A stretch of DNA of 64,000 nt from Methyloligella sp. GL2. Its GTDB lineage: Bacteria; Pseudomonadota; Alphaproteobacteria; Rhizobiales; Methyloligellaceae. The notes under the pieces are model-generated. The model was not told the DNA's origin. It ran no database searches and was given only the letters and a program-made list of their open reading frames with translations. Of the stretch, positions 29,033 through 38,389 are shown piece by piece. Where the stretch lies: NCBI RefSeq assembly GCF_013341275.1, contig NZ_CP054476.1, positions 2,054,988 to 2,118,987 on the forward strand, in the 5' to 3' direction. The stretch's first letter is position 1. Each line of letters begins with the position of its first letter. The position numbers and the translations under genes were made by a program.

Positions 29033-29986
29033 CTAAACCCCGACCGGACTTCCGGACTTGGCGCGTTTTGTCGTCGCCGTCGCGCCCCAGTCGCGGCGCA
29101 TGCCGAGCACAAGCAGCAAGGGCGAGGCCACGAAGATCGACGAATAGGCGCCGACAACGATGCCCCAGAGCATGGCGATGTTGAAATTCTCGATCACCTT
29201 ACCGCCGAACAGATACAGCGCCAGCACCGCCAGGAAGGTGGTGAAATGGGTCAGCGTGGTGCGCGACAGGGTCTCGTTGATCGAAAGATCGATGAGATCG
29301 GCCATGGGCAGCTTGCGGTATTTGCGCAAGTTCTCGCGGATGCGGTCGAACACCACCACGGTATCGTTGAGCGAGTAGCCGATGATGGTGAGGATGGCCG
29401 CGAGCGCCGCCAGGTTGAACTCCAGCTGAAAGATGCAGAACAACCCAATGGCGCTCACCACGTCGTGGGTCAGCGCGGCGATGGCGGCCACGGCGAACTG
29501 CCATTCGAAGCGGAACCAGACATAGAGCAGGATCGCGCCCATGGCGACGACCACAGCGATGGTGCCCATATAGATCAGCTCGGTGGAGATGGTGGCGCCG
29601 ACCGTCTCGATGCGGCGGTACTCCGCCACCTGATCGCCCAGCGCTTCCTTCACCTTGCCGACCGTCGCCTGCTGCGCGCCTTCGCTATCCTGCTCGCCGA
29701 TACGGATCAGGACGTCGTTGGGCTCGCCGAATTGCTGGATCTGCACTTCGCCGAGATCGAGATCGTTCAGGGTGGAGCGCAACGTCGCCAGATCGGCCTG
29801 GGGCGCCTTGGTGCTGATCTCGATCAGCGTGCCGCCCTTGAAGTCGATGCCGAAATTGAGCCCGTAGACCTGCGCGGCCACCAGCGACAACACCATCACG
29901 AGGGCAGAAACGAAGAAGCTGATCCCCCGCATGCCGATGAAATCGATCTTGGTATTGGGGGGAACGAAGCTGAAGCCTCGAAACAT
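29033..29986 (-). CDS. secF: Protein-export membrane protein SecF
   Basis: SecF forms with SecD the proton-driven complex that pulls proteins across after SecYEG. The 317-residue product has six membrane segments and a periplasmic loop with FGIDFKGGTLIEI, the hallmark of SecD/SecF. Later elements are GYSLNDTVVVFDRIRENL and NETLSRTTLTHFTTFLAVL. The gene lies ten bases downstream of secD in the yajC-secD-secF operon. The C-terminal tail is short and basic. Confidence 0.97.
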   Translation of the reverse strand: MFRGFSFVPPNTKIDFIGMRGISFFVSALVMVLSLVAAQVYGLNFGIDFKGGTLIEISTKAPQADLATLRSTLNDLDLGEVQIQQFGEPNDVLIRIGEQDSEGAQQATVGKVKEALGDQVAEYRRIETVGATISTELIYMGTIAVVVAMGAILLYVWFRFEWQFAVAAIAALTHDVVSAIGLFCIFQLEFNLAALAAILTIIGYSLNDTVVVFDRIRENLRKYRKLPMADLIDLSINETLSRTTLTHFTTFLAVLALYLFGGKVIENFNIAMLWGIVVGAYSSIFVASPLLLVLGMRRDWGATATTKRAKSGSPVGV

Positions 29987-29996
29987 CGCGCGTCTC

Positions 29997-31616
29997 CTAA
30001 ATCGGCACGTATTGCGGCCGCGTCCAACGCAGCCAGAAGGACACGATCATCCGCGAGAAGGTGACGGCCGTGAACATCGAGCACAGAATGCCGATGCACA
30101 GGGTGACGGCAAAGCCGCGCACCGGACCCGATCCCAGCCAGAACAGCACCAAGGTCGAGATCAGCGTGGTCACGTTGGAGTCGATGATGGTGGCCATGGC
30201 CCGCGAATAGCCCGCATCGATCGCCGCGAGCGGCGATTTTCCCGAGCGGACCTCCTCGCGGATGCGCTCGAAGATCAGCACGTTGGAATCGACCGAAATA
30301 CCGATCACCAGCACGATGCCGGCGATACCCGGCAAGGTGAGCGTCGCGCCGATCAGCGATAGCGCCGCGAAGATCAGCACCGCATTGATCATCAGCGCCA
30401 GATCCGCGAACAGGCCGAATAGCCCGTAAGCCAGCACCATAAATACGGCGACGGCAATCAGCGCGATGATCGCAGCGCTCTTGCCGGCGGCAATGGAATC
30501 AGCACCAAGGCTCGCACCGACGGTGCGCTCCTCGATCGGGGTCAGCTTGGCCGGAAGCGCACCGGAGCGCAGCAGAATGGCGAGGTCGTTGGCTTCCTCG
30601 ACGGTGAAGTTGCCGCTGATCTGGCCGCTGCCGCCGAGAATCGGCTCGCGGATCACCGGTGCCGAGATCACCTTGTTGTCGAGCACGATGGCGAAAGGCA
30701 GCCCGACATTCTCCTGGGTCACCCGGGCGAAGCGCTGGGCGCCGGTGGAATCGAAGCGGAAGGTCACGATCGGCTCGCCGGTGCGCCCGTCGAAGCCGGG
30801 CTGGGAATCGACCAAGCTTTCGCCGCTGACCAGCGAATCTTCCTTCAGCACGTAGGGAACCGGCGGCTCGTCGGCGGAATAGACCAGCTCGTCGCCGGCC
30901 GGTGGCCGCTTGCTGGCGGCAACCTCTTGGGCGTTGGCGGCGGGATCGACCAGCTTGAAGTCGAGCTTGCCAGTCTCGTTGATCAGGCCTTTGAGGCGCT
31001 GCACATCCTGAATGCCGGGAAACTGCACCAGGATACGGTCGGCGCCCTGGCGCTGGATGCTGGGTTCGGTGGTGCCGAACGCATCGATACGGCGGCGGAT
31101 GGTCTCGATGGACGATTCGATGGCGCCGTTCATGCGCTGGGTCAGGCCGGCATCGGTGATGGTCAGGGTGATCTGGCGGTTGTCCGCCTGCTCGACATCG
31201 AGATCCTTGCCGCCGGACATGCCGCCGAAAGCGCCCTGATTGATGGGCGCGGCGAGCTCGCTCAGGGCGTCATAGGCTTTGTCGAGATCGAAACCGTCGC
31301 GGATGCGCACCGAGACCTGCTTCTGACCCGGCTTGACCCCAAGATTGGTGTAGCCGATGCGCGCGGTGCGCAAGGCCCCGCGGACCTCGCCGCGGATATT
31401 GCCCAGCCAGTCGTCGATCAGCTGTTGCTGGTCGATCTCATAAAGCAGATGGGCACCGCCCTGCAGATCGAGGCCGAGATTGACCTGCTTATGGGGCAGC
31501 CAATCGGGCAGCTCCGCCACGGTCTTGGACGGGAAAACATTGGGCAAGGCGCACAGAATACCGACGATGACCACGCCGAGAATCAGCACCACCTTCCATC
31601 GTTGGAAATGCAGCAT
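29997..31616 (-). CDS. secD: Protein translocase subunit SecD
   Basis: SecD is the larger SecDF subunit. The 539-residue product starts with one membrane segment, then a large periplasmic domain (DLQGGAHLLYEID, the conserved P1 head), and five C-terminal segments. Diagnostic motifs are GKLDFKLVDP in the periplasmic domain, and in the membrane domain GALPAKLTPIEERTVGASLG and DSNVLIFERIREEVRSGKSP. It is preceded by yajC with a 56-base gap and followed closely by secF, indicating one operon. Confidence 0.97.
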   Translation of the reverse strand: MLHFQRWKVVLILGVVIVGILCALPNVFPSKTVAELPDWLPHKQVNLGLDLQGGAHLLYEIDQQQLIDDWLGNIRGEVRGALRTARIGYTNLGVKPGQKQVSVRIRDGFDLDKAYDALSELAAPINQGAFGGMSGGKDLDVEQADNRQITLTITDAGLTQRMNGAIESSIETIRRRIDAFGTTEPSIQRQGADRILVQFPGIQDVQRLKGLINETGKLDFKLVDPAANAQEVAASKRPPAGDELVYSADEPPVPYVLKEDSLVSGESLVDSQPGFDGRTGEPIVTFRFDSTGAQRFARVTQENVGLPFAIVLDNKVISAPVIREPILGGSGQISGNFTVEEANDLAILLRSGALPAKLTPIEERTVGASLGADSIAAGKSAAIIALIAVAVFMVLAYGLFGLFADLALMINAVLIFAALSLIGATLTLPGIAGIVLVIGISVDSNVLIFERIREEVRSGKSPLAAIDAGYSRAMATIIDSNVTTLISTLVLFWLGSGPVRGFAVTLCIGILCSMFTAVTFSRMIVSFWLRWTRPQYVPI

Positions 31617-31672
31617 CGCCGCCGAAGCTCCGGATCGTTAACAGGGCTGGCCAGAAATTTGGCGAAACGTCG

Positions 31673-32047
31673 TCACGAGGTTTTGTCCTCGGATTTCGCC
31701 GGCGTCTTGGAGCCGGATTTCGAGCCGCCGGAGGCCGGCTCCGGCTTGCCGCGGACCTCGGAGATGGTCGAACGCAGCACCCGGATCCGGACGCCTTCGG
31801 CCACTTCGAGGGTCAGCTCCTCCTCGTCGGCCTTGGACACCTTGCCCAGAATGCCGCCGGCCGTCACAACATTGTCGCCGCGGCGGATGGCACCGATCAT
31901 ATCGCGGTGCTCGCGCATGCGCTTCTGCTGCGGGCGGATCATCAGGAAGTACATGATGCCGATGATCAGAATCGTCGGAATCAGGAGGCTGTTAAAGAAG
32001 TCCATGGCGCCACCCGGCGCCGCTTGGGCAGTGACCGCGTCGATCAT
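31673..32047 (-). CDS. yajC: Preprotein translocase accessory subunit YajC
   Basis: YajC is a small membrane protein that associates with SecDF. The 124-residue product has one membrane segment near the N-terminus (FFNSLLIPTILIIGIMYFLM) followed by RPQQKRMREHRDMIGAIRRG, the conserved cytoplasmic motif. The C-terminal basic tail (SGSKTPAKSEDK) is a little longer than usual. It is first in the yajC-secD-secF operon and divergent from a DUF815 ATPase gene. Confidence 0.95.
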   Translation of the reverse strand: MIDAVTAQAAPGGAMDFFNSLLIPTILIIGIMYFLMIRPQQKRMREHRDMIGAIRRGDNVVTAGGILGKVSKADEEELTLEVAEGVRIRVLRSTISEVRGKPEPASGGSKSGSKTPAKSEDKTS

Positions 32048-32232
32048 TTGCTCCCGTCCCTCGATATCATTAAGGATGGCCGCCCTGGGCCAAAATGGTG
32101 TGTTTCCTCGTGCAGGGGCTTATGCCCTCTCGCTTTGGGCGCGACTATAGCCAGCTCGCCCGCCTTTGCAACGGCTGTGAACGCTTCCGAGGCGGTTTCG
32201 AAAATTTAGCTTTTGGACGGCATTACAACAGC

Positions 32233-33099
32233 ATGAGTAAGAAAGACGTGTTGCGCCGCATCGCCGGCGCGCTGGAGCGGCTTGCGCCGGCTCTCCCCGA
32301 GGCTCCCGATTTCGCGGCGGCCGACGCCTTCGTCTGGCAGGCCGAGCCGGAGGGCTTCGTTCCCGTTTCCGCCGTCAACCGCGTGCCGCTGCCGCTTTTG
32401 AAGGGCATCGACACCATGCGCGATACGCTGGTGGAAAACACGGAACGCTTCGCCCAAGGCCTGCCCGCCAATAACGCCCTGCTTTGGGGCGCACGCGGCA
32501 TGGGCAAGAGCTCGCTGGTCAAAGCGGTGCATGGCGACGTCGCCGATGCCACGGCGAAGACTGGCGGCGCGGCGTTGAAGCTGATCGAGATCCACCGGGA
32601 GGACATCGCCACCCTGCCCCATCTCCTGGGGCATCTGCGCAATACGTCTTACCGCTTCATTTTGTTCTGCGACGACCTCTCCTTCGAGACTCAGGACACC
32701 TCCTACAAATCGCTGAAGGCGGTGCTGGAGGGCGGCGTCGAAGGGCGGCCGGAGAATGTGCTGTTCTACGCCACCTCGAACCGCCGGCATCTGCTCTCCC
32801 GCGAGATGATCGAGAACGAGCAATCGACGGCGATCAATCCGTCCGAAGCGGTGGAGGAATCGGTTTCGCTCTCCGACCGGTTCGGGCTGTGGATCGGCTT
32901 CCACAATTGCAGCCAGGATCAGTATCTGCAGATGGTGAAGGGCTATGCCGCCCATTACGGGCTGGAGATCGGCGAGGAAGAGCTGCGCCGCGAGGCGCTG
33001 GCCTGGGCCATGGGCCGCGGCAGCCGCTCGGGCCGCGTCGCCTGGCAGTATATCCAGTCGCTGGCCGGCCGCCTCGGCAAGAATTTCGACGCAGCTTAG
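32233..33099 (+). CDS. DUF815-family AAA ATPase
   Basis: The ATG at 32233 (MSKKDVLRRIAGALERLAPA) gives 288 residues. Walker A is WGARGMGKSSLV at about 124-135, Walker B FILFCDDLSF, sensor 1 LFYATSNRRHL, and a glutamate-rich lid follows. This matches DUF815, an AAA family of unknown cellular role common in proteobacteria. A run of open frame upstream to 32095 lacks a ribosome site. It is divergent from yajC, as often seen in this class. Confidence 0.92.
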   Translation: MSKKDVLRRIAGALERLAPALPEAPDFAAADAFVWQAEPEGFVPVSAVNRVPLPLLKGIDTMRDTLVENTERFAQGLPANNALLWGARGMGKSSLVKAVHGDVADATAKTGGAALKLIEIHREDIATLPHLLGHLRNTSYRFILFCDDLSFETQDTSYKSLKAVLEGGVEGRPENVLFYATSNRRHLLSREMIENEQSTAINPSEAVEESVSLSDRFGLWIGFHNCSQDQYLQMVKGYAAHYGLEIGEEELRREALAWAMGRGSRSGRVAWQYIQSLAGRLGKNFDAA

Positions 33100-33566
33100 G
33101 CCGGTCCTCCCCCTTAAAAGGGGGGAACTAGAGGGGGGTCGTATCGGAGACGCAGCCGTCTCTCGCCACCGCTTCTTGACCCCCACCCCGGCCCTCCCCC
33201 TTCCAGAGGGAGGGAGCGGGCCGTGCCAGCCGGAACTCACTCGCTATTGTCATGCCCGGCCTTGTGCCGGGCATCCATGACCCCGGAATTTCGGCTCTAG
33301 CAGAGGTGTTCATGGATCACCGGGCCAAGCCCGGTGATGACGCCGTGATGTGACGCGTGATGCGTAAAGCTGCGGCCGGTCCTCCCCCTTGAAAGGGGGG
33401 AGTTAGAGGGGGGTCAAAGGCCTATGTGAATGCCGTTCGGCTTCTTGACCCCCACCCCGACCCTCCCCCTTTCATGGGGAGGGAGCGGGCCGTGCCAGTC
33501 TCAGCCGCCAGAAACGCGAATGGCCGGGACAAGCCCGGCCATGACGTCTCGCTGTAATCGATAACG
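33100..33566. repeat. Gene-free region with two large palindromic repeat blocks
   Basis: Block A, 33103-33225, has TCCTCCCCCTTAAAAGGGGG ... GAGGGGGGTC ... TTGACCCCCACCCCGGCCCT ... AGGGAGCGGGCCGTGCC. Block B, 33378-33500, repeats the same order with small changes. Between them, 33250-33346 carries TGTCATGCCCGGCCTTGTGC ... TCACCGGGCCAAGCCCGGTG. A GGCCGGGACAAGCCCGGCC hairpin is at 33523-33541. No gene is seen. Confidence 0.8.
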
Positions 33567-35102
33567 CTAGTTCGCGTTGGCGGTGGCGCTGCTCATATAT
33601 TGCAGCGGATCCACGGGCCGCGAGCCCTTGCGCAGCTCGAAGTGAAGCTGCGGCTGGCTGACCGAACCGGTGGCGCCGGCCTTGGCGATGACCTGGCCGC
33701 GGGTGACCTTGTCGCCGCGCTTGACCAGCAGATCCTCGTTATGGGCGTAAGCCGTCACCCAGTTGTTGGAGTGGCGCACCAGAACCAGGTTGCCGTAGCC
33801 CTTCAGCTCGTCGCCGGCATAGGCGACGACACCGTTCTCGGCGGCTTTGACCGGCGTGCCCTGGGGCACAGACATGTCGATACCGTCGTTATGACCACCA
33901 TCGGAACGGGCGCCGAACTTGGAAACGATGCGGCCGTTGACCGGCCAGCGGAAACGCTGCCCCGACATGGGATCGGGCGCAGGCAAGGTCGTGGAGCTGG
34001 CCACGCTGCTCGCGCTCGAAGCACTGCTCGAGGCTTGCGTCTGGGCGCTGGACGAAGCGCGCGGTGCCGGGGCGCTCTGGCTCGCCGTCTGCTTCGGCTC
34101 GTCGAATTTCGGCGCTTCCACCTTGGTGGTGGTCACGACCCGCACATTGCTGTTGCTGGCCGAGGTGGAGGGCGCGGGAGCCGGCGTCGATGCAGGCTTG
34201 GGCGCAGGCGCCGGTTTGGGCGTGCTGCTTGCGACCTGAGACGGCGCGCTTGCCCCGCCCTTCGGCAGGATCAGCTCCTGGCCGATCTGCAAGGAGCGCA
34301 CATCGGTGATGTTGTTGACCTCGGCGAGCTTCTGCTCGCTGACGCCTTGCGACTTGGCGATGGAGTTCAGGCTGTCGCCGGCCCTCACGATATAGGAGTT
34401 GCCGTGCACCGTGGTGCCGCTGGCCGGGATCAGGATCTTCTGCCCGGCGGTCAGGCGGATATCGTCGAGATTATTGGCTTTCTGGATCGCCTCGACCGAC
34501 ACTTTATAGCGCAGCGAATAGAGATACAGGCTGTCGCCCGGCTGTACAGTGATGGTCTTGGAGCCCGGACCGGCGAAAGCCTGATTGGTGGTAGAGGCGA
34601 CACGGCGCGTCGGCTGCGGCGCAGGCTTGGGGGCCGGCGGCGGAGACGGCGGGGTGTAGACGGCCTGCTGCACCGGGTACCGGTTCGACGAAGACGAATA
34701 GCTTCCGCTTTGCGGCTGGTAAGAGGCCGGCGTCGGCCGGGTGCCGTAGGAATTTGACGACGTGTTGCCGTATTGGCGCGGCTGGTTATACGAGCCGCCG
34801 CCATAGGAGCCGGTGCTCGCGTAGCGGTTGTTGTTATAGCCCGCGCCATAGCTCTGCGAGCTGGCGTAAGCGCCGCCCTGCCCGCCATAAACGGATTCCG
34901 GAGGCACGGGGATCGAAGCTGTGGTGGCAGGATCGGCCGCATAGCCGCCATTGGAGGCCTGCGGATTGCCGGTCATACCCATCGCCGGCATATCGAAACG
35001 GGAGCCCCCAGAGCTGCAACCGGCCAGCGCGGCCGCCGCACCCATGGCAGCAGCCAGCACAGCGCCGCGGCCAAAACTCGACCAAAACGCTGCTTCCCTC
35101 AT
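33567..35102 (-). CDS. nlpD: NlpD-like LysM-LytM (M23 fold) lipoprotein
   Basis: This 511-residue product starts at the ATG at 35100-35102 (MREAAFWSSFGRGAVLAAAM). Lipobox LAGC marks it as a lipoprotein. Two LysM repeats (about residues 190-240 and 250-295) bind peptidoglycan; low-complexity P/A/S/Q linkers surround them. Residues about 390-505 form a LytM domain (FRWPVNGRIVSKFGARSDGG, YAGDELKGYGNLVLVRHSNN). The canonical first H and the HxH are replaced (NDGID and PQLHFE), so it is probably a non-catalytic amidase activator like NlpD or EnvC. It lies at the end of surE-pcm-nlpD, matching the E. coli order. Confidence 0.88.
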   Translation of the reverse strand: MREAAFWSSFGRGAVLAAAMGAAAALAGCSSGGSRFDMPAMGMTGNPQASNGGYAADPATTASIPVPPESVYGGQGGAYASSQSYGAGYNNNRYASTGSYGGGSYNQPRQYGNTSSNSYGTRPTPASYQPQSGSYSSSSNRYPVQQAVYTPPSPPPAPKPAPQPTRRVASTTNQAFAGPGSKTITVQPGDSLYLYSLRYKVSVEAIQKANNLDDIRLTAGQKILIPASGTTVHGNSYIVRAGDSLNSIAKSQGVSEQKLAEVNNITDVRSLQIGQELILPKGGASAPSQVASSTPKPAPAPKPASTPAPAPSTSASNSNVRVVTTTKVEAPKFDEPKQTASQSAPAPRASSSAQTQASSSASSASSVASSTTLPAPDPMSGQRFRWPVNGRIVSKFGARSDGGHNDGIDMSVPQGTPVKAAENGVVAYAGDELKGYGNLVLVRHSNNWVTAYAHNEDLLVKRGDKVTRGQVIAKAGATGSVSQPQLHFELRKGSRPVDPLQYMSSATANAN

Positions 35103-35214
35103 CACTTGAGACCCCCAAACACAATACGCAGAACGAAGAGGCTCAGTTAAGCGCCGCTTGGGTAAACAGGACTTTAACACGCACGCCTCCATGCACAGTT
35201 TGCCGGCCGGACGG

Positions 35215-35856
35215 TCATCGCCGCTTCACCCGCCCCTTGACCAAGGGAACGAAGCGCACCGGCAAAAGCGGCGTCTCGCTGATCCCTTCTGCGTATTTGT
35301 CGATTTGCACCAGGGATTGGGAATCCCGGTTCTCGCCGATCGGAATGATCATCCGCCCGCCATCCTTCAGCTGATCGATCAGCGCTTCGGGCGGCTCGGG
35401 CGCGGCAGCCGTGACGATGATGCGGTCGAACGGCGCCTGGGGCGGCCAGCCGATCCAGCCATCGCCGATGATGGTGGAGATGTTGTTGATGCCGAGCTCT
35501 TCGAAATGGCGGTCGGCGATCTGCTGCAGCTCGCGATAGCGCTCAATGGTGTAGACCCGGCGGCAGAGCTGCGACAGCACCGCGGCCTGATAGCCGGAGC
35601 CGGTGCCGATCTCGAGCACCTTGAAGCGCTCTTCCACCTCCAACTTCTCGGTCATGAAGGCGACGATATAGGGCTGAGAGATGGTCTGGCCGCAATCGAT
35701 GGGCAGCGCGATATCCTGATAGGCATGCTTCAGAAAGGCGGGATCGACGAAGATCTCGCGCGGCACGCGTTCGATAGCGCGCAGCACCCGCGTATCGCGA
35801 ATGCCGCGGTGCCTGAGCTGCATGATCAGGCCGATCTGGTCTTGGGCGCTCGCCAT
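35215..35856 (-). CDS. pcm: Protein-L-isoaspartate O-methyltransferase
   Basis: PIMT methylates L-isoaspartyl residues, starting repair of damaged proteins with S-adenosylmethionine. The 213-residue product has the TISQPYIVAFMTE substrate-recognition motif (family consensus TISQP) and the SAM-binding VLEIGTGSGYQAAVLS. Post-motif RRVYTIER and FDRIIVTAAAPEPPEAL also match. It lies between surE and nlpD, the classical neighbourhood, with a 72-base gap to surE. Confidence 0.97.
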   Translation of the reverse strand: MASAQDQIGLIMQLRHRGIRDTRVLRAIERVPREIFVDPAFLKHAYQDIALPIDCGQTISQPYIVAFMTEKLEVEERFKVLEIGTGSGYQAAVLSQLCRRVYTIERYRELQQIADRHFEELGINNISTIIGDGWIGWPPQAPFDRIIVTAAAPEPPEALIDQLKDGGRMIIPIGENRDSQSLVQIDKYAEGISETPLLPVRFVPLVKGRVKRR

Positions 35857-35928
35857 GTGGAACCGCCGATGAGCTGCGAATTCCGGAATATCGACTGATT
35901 CTAGGGCGTTACGCCACTTCCGCGGGAC

Positions 35929-36693
35929 TTACGGCGCAAGCATCGCGCGCAAGCTGTCGCAAGTCGGCTGGTGGGTGAAGTCGAGGCAGAGCGGGGTGAC
36001 CGAAATCCGCTGATGGGCGATGGCCCAAAGATCGGTGCCTTCAGGCGGTTTTGAGCTTTGGCGGCCCATCCCGATCCAGTAATAGGCGCGACCCCTTGTA
36101 TCCATTCGGCCATCGATATTCAGAAGGCCCGAATCGCGCTCGCCCTGACGGGTGATCTCGATCCCCTCCACGGCATCGGGCTGGCAGTCGGGGAAGTTGA
36201 TATTGAGCATCACGCCTTTCGGCAGCTCCGCCTTGAGCAGCTTCTTCACCACATCGGAGCCGTGGGCCATGGGCGTATCCCAGATCGGAACCCCCTGGTC
36301 CATAGGACCGGTGACCAGGCTCAAGGCCATGGAGCGCACGCCGAGCAGCGTGCCCTCGATGGCGCCGGCGACGGTGCCGGAATAGGTAATGTCGTCAGCG
36401 AGATTCTGGCCGCGGTTCACCCCGGAGAGGATCAGATCCGGCGGCTCGTCAAGCAGCAGCGAGCGCACGGCCATGATCACGCAGTCGGTCGGGGTGCCTT
36501 TCACGGCAAAGCGCTTCTCGCCGATCTGACGCATGCGCAACGGCTCGGCGAGGGTCAGCGAGTGCGCCGCGCCGCTATTGTCGGTCTCCGGCGCAACGAT
36601 CCAGACATCGTCGCTGATCTCGGCGGCAATCTTCTCCAGCACATCGAGGCCCGGAGCCTCGATGCCGTCGTCATTGGTCAAAACAATCCGCAT
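35929..36693 (-). CDS. surE: 5'/3'-nucleotidase SurE
   Basis: SurE is a metal-dependent nucleotidase of the survival-protein family. The 254-residue product opens MRIVLTNDDGIEAPGLDVLE with the TNDDG metal site. The conserved SGVNRGQNLADDITYSGTVA contains the N residue that also coordinates the metal. GAAHSL supplies the serine of the metal cluster. Length matches family. It follows serS by about 60 bases, same strand. Confidence 0.97.
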   Translation of the reverse strand: MRIVLTNDDGIEAPGLDVLEKIAAEISDDVWIVAPETDNSGAAHSLTLAEPLRMRQIGEKRFAVKGTPTDCVIMAVRSLLLDEPPDLILSGVNRGQNLADDITYSGTVAGAIEGTLLGVRSMALSLVTGPMDQGVPIWDTPMAHGSDVVKKLLKAELPKGVMLNINFPDCQPDAVEGIEITRQGERDSGLLNIDGRMDTRGRAYYWIGMGRQSSKPPEGTDLWAIAHQRISVTPLCLDFTHQPTCDSLRAMLAP

Positions 36694-36756
36694 CTCGCTT
36701 CTTCCTTATCGCGCCGGGCTCGCCTGACGCCCAATATACGGCGCCGGCCGTCTGGC

Positions 36757-38073
36757 TCAACGTGCCGGCGCTTCGATTTTTTCCAGGCCGCCCATATAGG
36801 GCTTCAGCACGTCGGGAATGCGAATGCTGCCGTCTTGCTCCTGGTAATTCTCCAGCACGGCGATCAGCGCGCGGCCGACAGCGACGCCGGAGCCGTTCAG
36901 GGTGTGGACCAGGCGGTTCTCCTTTGCGTCCTTCACCCGGTAGCGGGCATTCATGCGCCGCGCCTGGAAGTCGCCGCAGACCGAGCAGGAGGAAATCTCG
37001 CGATAGGCACCCTGCCCGGGCAGCCAGACCTCGATGTCGTAGGTCTTGCGGGCTGAGAAGCCCATATCGCCGGTGCAAAGCGTGATGACGCGATATGGCA
37101 GGCCGAGGCGCTTCAGCACCTCTTCGGCGCAGGACGTCATGCGCTCCAGCTCTTCGAGCGACTGTTCCGGCGTGGTGACGGTGACCAGCTCCACTTTCGA
37201 GAATTGATGCTGGCGGATCATGCCGCGCGTGTCGCGCCCGGCGGCGCCGGCCTCGGCGCGGAAGCACGGGGTGAAGCCGGTCACCCGCATCGGCAGCTCG
37301 TCCTCCGCCATGATGCTCTCGCGCACCATATTGGTCAGCGGCACCTCGGCGGTGGGGATCAGCCAATGGCGGTCAGTGGCCTCTTCGCCGACACGGACGG
37401 CGGCAAACTGATCCTCTTCGAATTTCGGTAGTTGCCCGGTGCCGAACATGGTGTCGTCGCGCACCAGCAGCGGCGGATTGATCTCGGTATAGCCGTGCTC
37501 ACCCGTATGCAGGTCGAGCATGAACAGGCCGAGCGCCCGCTCCAGCCTTGCAAGCGCGCCTTTCAGCAGCACGAAGCGCGATCCGGACATCTTGGCGGCG
37601 GTCTCGAAATCCATCAGGCCGAGGGCCTCGCCGAGCTCGAAATGCTGCTTGGCCTCGAAGCTTAGCGCAGGCGGCTCACCGATTTTGCGAATCTCGACAT
37701 TGGCGCTCTCATCCGGCCCCACCGGCACATCGTCCAGCGGCATGTTGGGAATGGCGGCAAGCATCTCGCGCTGCTCGGCATCGAGTTCGCGCTCCTTGGC
37801 CTCGCCTTCCTGGATGGCGCTTTTCAGCCCGGCCACCTCATCCATCAGCTTTTGCGCGCCGGCCTCGTCCTTGGCGGCCTTGGCCTTGCCGATCTCCTTG
37901 GAGGCGGCGTTGCGCCGGGCTTGCGCTTCCTGCAATTGCTGAATCGTTTCGCGGCGTTGCTCGTCGCGCTTCAGAATTTGAGTCAGAACCCCTTGCGGGT
38001 CGTCGTATTGCCGCTTCTTAAGCCCGTCGAGAAATGCGTCCGGGTTTTCGCGAATCCATTTGATATCGAGCAC
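36757..38073 (-). CDS. serS: Serine-tRNA ligase
   Basis: SerRS charges tRNA-Ser. The 438-residue product has the N-terminal long coiled-coil arm (about 25-110, [20 protein letters not shown]) that contacts the tRNA variable loop. Class II motif 2 is [20 protein letters not shown] then HQFSKVEL, and motif 3 [20 protein letters not shown]. Motif 1 is in the [20 protein letters not shown] region. Start ATG gives [18 protein letters not shown], the family-typical N-terminus. Part of the conserved tat-serS-surE block. Confidence 0.98.
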   Translation of the reverse strand: MLDIKWIRENPDAFLDGLKKRQYDDPQGVLTQILKRDEQRRETIQQLQEAQARRNAASKEIGKAKAAKDEAGAQKLMDEVAGLKSAIQEGEAKERELDAEQREMLAAIPNMPLDDVPVGPDESANVEIRKIGEPPALSFEAKQHFELGEALGLMDFETAAKMSGSRFVLLKGALARLERALGLFMLDLHTGEHGYTEINPPLLVRDDTMFGTGQLPKFEEDQFAAVRVGEEATDRHWLIPTAEVPLTNMVRESIMAEDELPMRVTGFTPCFRAEAGAAGRDTRGMIRQHQFSKVELVTVTTPEQSLEELERMTSCAEEVLKRLGLPYRVITLCTGDMGFSARKTYDIEVWLPGQGAYREISSCSVCGDFQARRMNARYRVKDAKENRLVHTLNGSGVAVGRALIAVLENYQEQDGSIRIPDVLKPYMGGLEKIEAPAR

Positions 38074-38389
38074 GTGTCACCTGCCGCTGGTGTGGTGGCC
38101 TTGAAGGCTTCCCCTAATAGCGGCGAAGCCCGGCTTTGTCATGGGGGCTCATTGGGGGGGCAGGCCCGCTATTGCGCCGCCGCGCTCGATCCCTTGGTAC
38201 TGGATTGCCGGGTCAAGCCCGGCAATGACGTGGAGAGAGGAGCACGGCCGTGGGATACCCAAGCTCCGTCATGCCCGGCCTTGAGCCGGGCATCCAGGAC
38301 AACACGACAGGCCATCGGGCGAGTCGAAGCTGGCTCGGCTGTGCTCATCGAACACGGCCCTTCCGAATGACGGGCGTGGCCCCCGCCCG
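38074..38389. repeat. Gene-free region with palindromic repeats between serS and tatC
   Basis: Two elements: 38201-38231 (GGATTGCCGGGTCAAGCCCG then GCAATGACG) and 38268-38298 (CGTCATGCCCGGCCTTGAGC then CGGGCATCCAGGAC). They interrupt the otherwise compact tat-serS block. No gene is seen. Confidence 0.8.
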
